Source: Nocardia cyriacigeorgica (GTDB taxonomy: Bacteria > Actinomycetota > Actinomycetes > Mycobacteriales > Mycobacteriaceae). Taken from it: a stretch of DNA of 64,000 nucleotides. A program made the translations under genes and the position numbers. Location of the stretch: positions 1-64,000 of the forward strand of contig NZ_JAAGVC010000016.1 of assembly GCF_010858045.1 (NCBI RefSeq). Direction: 5' to 3'. Shown one piece after another: positions 58,901-64,000 of the stretch (within the stretch, counting starts at the first letter, position 1; each line of letters starts with the position of its first letter). The notes under the pieces were generated by a model that was not told where the DNA came from, did no database searches, and saw nothing but the letters and a program-made list of their open reading frames with translations.

Positions 58901-61900
58901 CTTCTTCACCCACGGCGGCGACTCGATCCTCGCGCTGTCGGTGCGCACGGCCGCTGAACGCGCCGGTATCCGCTTCGATGTCGACACCTTCTACCAGCGC
59001 CCCACGATCGCCGAACTGGCCGAGGTGATCGCCGACAGCGCCGAGCAGGCGCCGGAGCCGGTCACCGCACGGCTGGCGACGGTGCCGCTGGTCGATCATG
59101 CCGCACTGCACCGCGCCGAAGACGCCTTCCCGGCCACCGCCCTGCAGCTGGGCATGCTGTTCCACAGCCTGGAACGCGCCGATTCGGTGACCTACAAGGA
59201 TGTGTTCCGCTATCGGCTGCGGATTCCGTGGCAGGAACGGCAATTCCGCACCGCCTTCGACCGGCTGCTGCGGCGCCAGCCCGCGCTGCGGTCGTCGTTC
59301 GAGCTGACGAAGTTCTCGGTGCCGTTGCAGATCGTGCATCCGGAGATCACCGCAGATTACGAGGTCGTGGACCTGACCGGCATCGCCGAGACCGAAGCCG
59401 AGCGCCGGGTCGAGGACTACATCCAGCAGCGCAGGCACGCGGCCTACGCCATCGACCGGGCACCGCTGCACGCCCTGCGCGCCTTCCTGCGTGCTCCCGA
59501 AACATCCTCCGGCACCGCGGCGGTCGATCTGGTGCTCAGCTTCCACCACGCCATCCTCGACGGCTGGAGCGTGGCGACCTCGGTGCTCGAGCTGCTGCGC
59601 GACTACCTGCACGCGCTGGGCGTGCTGGAAACCGGCATCGACGACACCGCCCACCCGGCGGCGGCGCTCGCCGAATACGCGCAGGCCGAACTCACTGCCA
59701 CACAACGTGTTTCGTCGCGGGCGTACTGGCGCGAAGTACTCGCCGGTGCCGAGGCGACCGCGCTGACGGCCTTGGCGGCCCATCAGCCGCAATCCGCCGG
59801 CCCCGCGAAGGCGCGGGCGTTGGTACCGCAGCGGCTCAGTGCCCGGATCGCCGATTTCGCGGCGCGACATCAGGTCCCGGAGAAGGCGGTGTATCTGGCC
59901 GCGCATCTGCTGACGCTGCGGCTGCTGTCCGGGCGCGCCGATGTGACCACCGGCGTCATCAGCCACGGCCGCCCCGACCGTGCGGGCGCCGAAAGCCTGG
60001 CCGGGCTGTTCCTCAACACGCTGCCGATGCGGCTGGACGCCACCGTGACCACCTGGCGCGACGCCGTCGACCAGGTGGTGCGCCGCGACCGCGCCGCCTA
60101 CCCGCATCGGCGCTACCCGCTGCGTTCGATCATGGCCGATCACGGCGGACCGGTGTTCGAGACGGCGTTCAACTACGTCAACTACCACCAATTCCAGGCC
60201 GTTCTCGGCGCGGACCGGGTGGAGCTCGACGACATCGACATTCGCGAGGAAACCAACTTCCAGCTGCTGGTGACCGCGGCCACCGATCCACGCGACGGCC
60301 GGATGTGGTTGCGCGTCGACGGTGACGGCGCGGTCGGCGCCGAGCAGTGCGAGATGTTCGCGCGCGCCGAGCTGCGGATGTTGACGGCTCTGGTGGACAA
60401 CCCGGACGCCCCGATCGATCCGGGGGCCGAGTGGGTGTCGAGTCGTGACGTCGGTGCGCTGGTCGCCGAGGTCGCAGCCGTGCGACCGTCCGATATCGCC
60501 GTCGCCGCCGACGACTGCGCCTGGACCTATGACGAGCTGGTGACCCGCAGCGACGTCATCGCGGCCCGGCTGCTCGCGCACGGTGTGCGCACCGGGTCGA
60601 AGGTGGCCATCATCGGCCGCAGCACCCCGGAGCTGGTGGCGCTGGTGCTGGCGGTGGCCCGGATCGGCGCGGCGAGCGTCCCGCTGGACGTGCGTTATCC
60701 GAGGGCGCGGCTGAACCTGATGATCGAGCGGGCCCGCCCGCACCGCGTGGTTGTCGACGCCGGACACCTCGACCTGGTCGACGATCCGGCGCTGGTGCTC
60801 GATACCGCTGAACTCACCGCCCCGGCCGGTCCGTCGGACCCGGCGGCACCGCGTTTCGGGCCGGTGCATCCGGAAACCACGGCCTACGTGCTGTTCACCT
60901 CCGGCTCGACCGGCGAACCCAAGGGCGTGGCGATGCCGCATCGCGGCCTGACCGCGCTGGTCGACTGGCAGCTGCGCGCGGAGTCGGGTAGCGGACTCGC
61001 GAGCACGCTGCAAGCGGCGCCGCTGAGCTTCGACGTCGCGTTCCAGGAAATCTTCACCACCCTGGCGGCGGGTTCGACGCTGCGGGTCAGCGAACGCGAC
61101 CTGCGTGCCGATATGGACGAACTGCTGAGCACGGTGGCCGATGAGCAGATCGAGCGGGTGTTCCTGCCGTATGTGGCGTTGCAGGCGTTCGCCGAGGCGG
61201 CGTCGGTGCGCCAGATCTACCCGACCGGGTTGAAGGTGCTGGCGTCCTCGGGTGAGCAGTTGCGCATCACCGACGAGATCCGCGCGCTGTGCGCGGCGGT
61301 GCCCGGTCTGCTGCTGGAAAACCAGTACGGCCCCACCGAAACCCATGTGGCGACCACCTACACCCTCACCGGCCCGGAGAGCTCGTTCCCGGTGCTGCCG
61401 CCCATCGGCCGCGCCGTCGACGGCGATACCGCCGAGATCCTGGACCGGCAGCTGCGGGTGGTGCCCGACGGCGTGATCGGCGAGATCTACCTCGGCGGTC
61501 GCTCGCTGGCACGCGGCTACGAAGCCATGCCCGGTTTGACCGCGCAACGGTTCGTCGCCGCCCCGGGCGGTGAGATCCGCTACCGCACCGGTGATCTCGG
61601 TGTGCGGCTGCCCTCGGGCGATATCGTCTGCCTCGGCCGCAGCGACAGTCAGGTGAAGATTCGTGGCTACCGGGTGGAGCCGGCCGAGGTCGAGCTCACC
61701 ATCCTAGGCCTGGCCGAACAGTTCCCCGGGATCAGCGAGGCCGCCGTGGTGGCGCGCGGGTTCGGCGGGATCGATGGTGCGCTGGTGGCGTTCCTGGCCG
61801 GCGATGCCGAGTCCACCGATCTCACCGCGCTGCGAGCCGAACTGCGGTCGGTGCTGCCCGCGCATATGGTGCCGTCGCGGTGGCAGTGGGTGGAGTCGAT

Positions 61901-63116
61901 GCCGCGCACACCCAGCGGCAAACGTGACGACCGGGCACTGCTCGCCCTGCCGGTGACGAGCACCACCGAACAGGCGCAACAGCATCGGGAGCCGGTCGAC
62001 GATATCGAGCGCTCGGCCATGGAACTGCTCGCCGAATACGCCGGCCTGCCGTCCATCGGTCCCGATGACGACTTCTACGCCATGGGTGGCACCTCCATCG
62101 GCGCCATGCGCGTGGTGATGGGGCTGTCGCGCCGCTGGGGCGTCGAGCTGCCGATGAGCGCGTTCGTGGCCGCGCCGACCGCGGCCGGGCTGGCCGAGCT
62201 GATCCGCGCGGGTGACACCCGGCCGAGCTTCGATCCGCTGGTGCCGATCCAGCCCGAAGGCACCAAACCGCCGCTGTTCCTGGTGCATCCGATCGGCGGC
62301 AACGTGCTGTGCTACCTCGCTGTCGCCAAGTATCTGGATCCGGATCGTCCGGTGTACGGGTTGCAAGCGGCCGGCGCCGATACCGGCAGCACGCCGCTGA
62401 ACTCGGTCGCTGCGATGGCCGATTCCTACATCGCGGCGATCCGCCGAGTGCATCCTGAGGGTCCGTACCATCTGGCGGGCTGGTCGTTCGGTGGTTATGT
62501 CGCACTGGAAATGGGGCGCAAGCTGCCCGAGCACGAAGTGGCCAGCGTGACCCTGCTCGACACGATGGCGCTGCGGCAGCAGTCCCGCGAACCCATCCCC
62601 GAGGAGAAACTGATCCGCTGGTTCTTCCTCGAACTGCTCTGGTATGCCCGCGGCAATGAGACCGCGCTCGGCGAGTTCGAACCGGATGTGCACGATTCGG
62701 CGGAACTGTTCGACGCCATGCTCGCCGAGGCCATCCGCTCCGGGATCCTGCCCGAAGGCAGTCCGGCGCAATCGATTCGACGGTTGTACGAGGTGTTCCA
62801 CGCCAACTACACCGCGCTGATCACCTACCAGCTGTCGGTCTTCGACCGCGATATCACGCTGCTACGGGCCACCGACGGCATCCCGCGCGGCTTCGACATC
62901 GCCCACCAGACCATCGGCACGATGTTCGACAGCGAGAACAACGGCTGGGAACAGTACGCCGGCCGCCGATTCGAGGTGGTGGCGGTGCCGGGCGATCACC
63001 TGCACATGATGACCGAACCGCATGTGGCCGAGGTCGGCATGCAACTGGACGCGGCGGTGTCGTCGGCCGATCCGGACCTGGACCGGGAGTTCAGCGAGGG
63101 CATGCTCGACGTGTGA
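55905..63116 (+). CDS. Dimodular nonribosomal peptide synthetase, C-A(Ser)-PCP-C-A-PCP-TE
   Basis: A 2403-residue synthetase. Domains in order: C1 (about 16-430; HHxxxDG present as QHANADG, keeping the second His); A1 (about 455-960; YTSGSTGKPKG near 598); PCP1 (Ser1007 in GGDSI); C2 (about 1075-1500; intact HHAILDG near 1214); A2 (about 1515-2010; FTSGSTGEPKG near 1664); PCP2 (Ser2064 in GGTSI); TE (about 2110-2403; Ser about 2194 in GWSFGG, His in PGDHLHMM). Hand alignment to GrsA gives A1 code D-V-W-H-F-S-L-V-D-K, the classic serine code (as in EntF), and A2 code D-V-Q-F-A-S-Q-V-A-K, which I cannot assign. An N-terminal C domain with no module before it suggests acyl-primed initiation. GTG 55905 with GAGGAGC upstream. 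No MbtH-like gene is in the window. Confidence 0.92.
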   Translation: MNSETTPADAEEPGLARWPVTAYQRDVLSAAFRFAPEPVSQLAVKGDVDRPLDVARMREVLHRAVRRNDALRLRFELVDGEFRQWVSEVEPVLEHVDFTAEPDPAQACADWIRRMSAQPIEGPSNLAVAVLVDDPADFHIFIRVQHANADGWALNMLLAHLIHDFLSPDSAEPEPLPSYRELLTAEQQYRFSADWNADREALLDHVGDAVPALFTRTSAPTAARGHRVVRLDKAYLDRLRGTGTSPFAYTAAALGAYLCAVHRTDEVMLGVPMLNRDTPVALAAGGHVTNMLPVRVRVGERRTLAEVAADVAAQIKALKKHQRFAYGDLMRALAEDPSAPPLFDVSYSYMRLPASDHLDQIMARLRLPNAGSCLQALNIVAIEHQRDGSLSVQLIYDLDVFDDTYPIGSALDSVATMIEASLTDPEQPVSALPLLSPATAQRVAEFEAGPRTDFPYTTLDRLFAEQAAAHPARIAIIAADGERLGYAELSERADVFADQLLELGATGNECVPVILSRSPRMLIAMYGILRAGCAYVPLDPEFPATRIETVLADCGARFVVAGPEHQEVFDRLGVVRVEPGEVHPVSVENRSHPADLAYLIYTSGSTGKPKGVMIEHRSVVNRLTWMQRRYPLGAADVILQKTPATFDVSVWELFWWSITGARVALLEAGGERDPRRIIAAIEKDAVTVLHFVPSMLAAFVDELDSDHAAVARIASLRRVFCSGEALPPALVRRFQAVFAAAGVTAPQLVNLYGPTEATVDVSYFDCPDGEALDVVPIGRPIENIDLLVLDEHGRRLPPGVPGELNIAGVGVARGYRGRDDLTAAAFVHDRTVAGRRRYRTGDLVRWLPDGQIDYLGRFDDQVKVRGNRVTLGEVQNAMLDCAGVRAAAVVDEKSPAQGVYLVGYYVGESEAEPARDRLAAELGERLPKYMVPSRLVRVDRIPVTRNGKLDRRALAQAAAEQQPAEAAAGSGEPRNDVEAALVRVWSAVLGVDTIGVHDNFFTHGGDSILALSVRTAAERAGIRFDVDTFYQRPTIAELAEVIADSAEQAPEPVTARLATVPLVDHAALHRAEDAFPATALQLGMLFHSLERADSVTYKDVFRYRLRIPWQERQFRTAFDRLLRRQPALRSSFELTKFSVPLQIVHPEITADYEVVDLTGIAETEAERRVEDYIQQRRHAAYAIDRAPLHALRAFLRAPETSSGTAAVDLVLSFHHAILDGWSVATSVLELLRDYLHALGVLETGIDDTAHPAAALAEYAQAELTATQRVSSRAYWREVLAGAEATALTALAAHQPQSAGPAKARALVPQRLSARIADFAARHQVPEKAVYLAAHLLTLRLLSGRADVTTGVISHGRPDRAGAESLAGLFLNTLPMRLDATVTTWRDAVDQVVRRDRAAYPHRRYPLRSIMADHGGPVFETAFNYVNYHQFQAVLGADRVELDDIDIREETNFQLLVTAATDPRDGRMWLRVDGDGAVGAEQCEMFARAELRMLTALVDNPDAPIDPGAEWVSSRDVGALVAEVAAVRPSDIAVAADDCAWTYDELVTRSDVIAARLLAHGVRTGSKVAIIGRSTPELVALVLAVARIGAASVPLDVRYPRARLNLMIERARPHRVVVDAGHLDLVDDPALVLDTAELTAPAGPSDPAAPRFGPVHPETTAYVLFTSGSTGEPKGVAMPHRGLTALVDWQLRAESGSGLASTLQAAPLSFDVAFQEIFTTLAAGSTLRVSERDLRADMDELLSTVADEQIERVFLPYVALQAFAEAASVRQIYPTGLKVLASSGEQLRITDEIRALCAAVPGLLLENQYGPTETHVATTYTLTGPESSFPVLPPIGRAVDGDTAEILDRQLRVVPDGVIGEIYLGGRSLARGYEAMPGLTAQRFVAAPGGEIRYRTGDLGVRLPSGDIVCLGRSDSQVKIRGYRVEPAEVELTILGLAEQFPGISEAAVVARGFGGIDGALVAFLAGDAESTDLTALRAELRSVLPAHMVPSRWQWVESMPRTPSGKRDDRALLALPVTSTTEQAQQHREPVDDIERSAMELLAEYAGLPSIGPDDDFYAMGGTSIGAMRVVMGLSRRWGVELPMSAFVAAPTAAGLAELIRAGDTRPSFDPLVPIQPEGTKPPLFLVHPIGGNVLCYLAVAKYLDPDRPVYGLQAAGADTGSTPLNSVAAMADSYIAAIRRVHPEGPYHLAGWSFGGYVALEMGRKLPEHEVASVTLLDTMALRQQSREPIPEEKLIRWFFLELLWYARGNETALGEFEPDVHDSAELFDAMLAEAIRSGILPEGSPAQSIRRLYEVFHANYTALITYQLSVFDRDITLLRATDGIPRGFDIAHQTIGTMFDSENNGWEQYAGRRFEVVAVPGDHLHMMTEPHVAEVGMQLDAAVSSADPDLDREFSEGMLDV

Positions 63117-63207
63117 CGGCGTACCGGCCGGCCATGACCTCAGAGGTTATTGAGCCCATGACCCCGCGGCCCGCACAGTGGTGCCCGGACCGAGAGAGAG
63201 GGCGATC

Positions 63208-63636
63208 ATGAGCACTGCGCTGCGAGAGGATGCCGAACGCGTCGCGGCAGAGCCGCTGCGCTTCGCGTTACGAGCGGACGGATGGGGAACCGGAGTTTTC
63301 GGGCTGTTCTTGCTGGCAGGCGCGGTGCCGCTGCGGGATCCGCTCGGCTTGCCGACGGGCTGGTCGATCCCGTTCGGAGTGGCGATGGTCGGCGGTGGGC
63401 TCGCGCTGTTGCTGATAGCCGGATATCCGGTGATCTCGGCACGGCACGCGGCGACGGTGGTGGCGGTGAACGGCGCGTCGGCGGTCGCGATGACGGGGCT
63501 CGCGTTCTCCGGGCTGATCGATCTGACTGCCGCGGGGGTGAGTTTTCTGCTCGCCGGTGCGGTGGTTGTGGCGTGCTTCGCGGGACTCGAATACCGCGGT
63601 CTGCGTCGTGTCGATCAGTATCGGCGCGCACGTTGA
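63208..63636 (+). CDS. Small four-helix membrane protein, unknown function
   Basis: A 142-residue protein with four hydrophobic segments (GVFGLFLLAGAVPLRDPLGL, IPFGVAMVGGGLALLLIAGYPVI, ASAVAMTGLAFSGLIDLTAAG, VSFLLAGAVVVACFAGLEYRG). Short loops and a basic tail suggest an inner-membrane protein; no family is recognised. ATG 63208 is chosen because GAGAGAGG lies upstream and MSTALREDAERVAAEP is a plausible cytosolic start; a GTG at 63178 is less likely. It starts 91 bases after the NRPS stop and could be its last co-transcribed gene, but a separate origin is equally possible. Confidence 0.6.
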   Translation: MSTALREDAERVAAEPLRFALRADGWGTGVFGLFLLAGAVPLRDPLGLPTGWSIPFGVAMVGGGLALLLIAGYPVISARHAATVVAVNGASAVAMTGLAFSGLIDLTAAGVSFLLAGAVVVACFAGLEYRGLRRVDQYRRAR

Positions 63637-63711
63637 CTGCCGTGCGCACCCGGAGCGGCCGTTCACGACTTCCTGTACACCACGCATCGTGGAGATGAGC
63701 CGGTAGACCGC

Positions 63712-64000
63712 TCAGCCGGGAAGTGGCACGAGCTCGACCAGCGACCCTCGTCCCGAGCGGGGCGGCAGCAGGGCCAGCGCCCGCGCGGTGATGAGGCTCG
63801 CCAGATGCGGGGTGTGCACCGGGCCGGTGGCCTGCCAGACCCCGCCGGGCTGCTGGCAGACCGGGACGATGCGGGTCAGGGTGTCGTGGGTGCCGGAGGA
63901 ATCGGCCATCCGCCCGCGCAGCGGTTCGGCCGGGATGCGGGCGGTGCGGGCGTCGACGATGGCGGGGCCGGTGAGCAGCAGTGCGGCGATCGCGGCGAAC
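63712..64000 (-). CDS. moeA: Molybdopterin molybdotransferase MoeA-like, C-terminal part (gene truncated by window end)
   Basis: The last 95 codons of a gene that runs out of the window. Sequence FAAIAALLLTGPAIVDARTA, GRMADSSGTHDTLTRIVPVC and TPHLASLITARALALLPP resembles the C-terminal domains of MoeA, which inserts molybdate into the molybdopterin cofactor. Only domains III/IV are visible, so the assignment is tentative; another molybdopterin-binding family member is possible. Confidence 0.5.
   Translation of the reverse strand, partial: FAAIAALLLTGPAIVDARTARIPAEPLRGRMADSSGTHDTLTRIVPVCQQPGGVWQATGPVHTPHLASLITARALALLPPRSGRGSLVELVPLPG

Noticed and set aside
58680..61547. 955-codon minus-strand open frame opposite the NRPS
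   Set aside because: Shadow of the NRPS coding strand; the low-complexity composition and lack of motifs argue against a gene.
53259..63116. The peptide locus as a catecholate siderophore cluster because of the serine-activating module
   Set aside because: No aryl-acid synthesis or activation genes, no iron transport and no iron box were found; the architecture does not match enterobactin-, mycobactin- or nocobactin-type systems.

Overview
High-GC actinomycete DNA, almost certainly a mycolic-acid-producing member of the Mycobacteriales and most like Nocardia (inference). The main clue is gene order. From about 19.0 to 29.6 kb the window carries tRNA-Val, ahpE, a DUF3052 gene, a lipoprotein gene, aceE, mabR, fabD, acpM, kasA and accD6. 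This matches the Mycobacterium tuberculosis Rv2238c-Rv2247 block, except that only one kas gene is present. The cobD, SURF1, ptpA, cobC, NIF3, zinc-ribbon and RNase H/phosphatase genes (about 34-52.9 kb) match Rv2236c-Rv2228c. The window is therefore a conserved core broken by accessory insertions.

Layout. 0-9.9 kb: a small membrane protein, a DUF1254 lipoprotein, a TetR regulator with a 13-bp palindrome upstream, a multidomain TerD-HNH stress protein, a fused aminodeoxychorismate synthase (pabAB), a phosphotransferase-like protein, and an NDMA-type alcohol dehydrogenase preceded by two KstR-like boxes. 10-18.8 kb: divergent serine hydrolases, a DUF3145 protein, a flavin monooxygenase with a LuxR regulator, a GT87 mannosyltransferase, a secreted hydrolase and a SRPBCC protein. 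19-29.7 kb: pyruvate dehydrogenase E1 and the FAS-II operon, with a MabR operator before fabD and a hairpin after accD6. 29.7-36.5 kb: TetR, a gamma-class carbonic anhydrase, alanine dehydrogenase, an ECF41 sigma factor with its own predicted promoter, cobD, and a TetR/SDR divergon with two operators. 36.5-40.4 kb: SURF1, ptpA, cobC and NIF3.

40.4-50.8 kb is an accessory insertion between the NIF3 and zinc-ribbon genes, which are neighbours in M. tuberculosis. It holds a scar of 24-bp direct repeats and gene remnants, an alkyltransferase-like protein, a methyltransferase, a DUF4097 gene behind a tandem AT-rich operator, and an HbpS/SenS/SenR-like heme/redox sensing set. It ends with an unusual locus: a glycosyltransferase-P450 fusion divergent from a UGT-type glycosyltransferase and an ABC-2 permease.

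52.9-63.1 kb is a compact nonribosomal peptide locus. It has a 21-bp inverted repeat in an AT-richer leader, a flavin monooxygenase fused to a condensation/acyltransferase domain, and a 2403-residue C-A-PCP-C-A-PCP-TE synthetase whose first A domain reads as serine-specific. The window ends in a small membrane protein and the 3' part of a probable moeA. The two fusion-protein loci and the TerD-HNH protein are the best candidates for undescribed biology.
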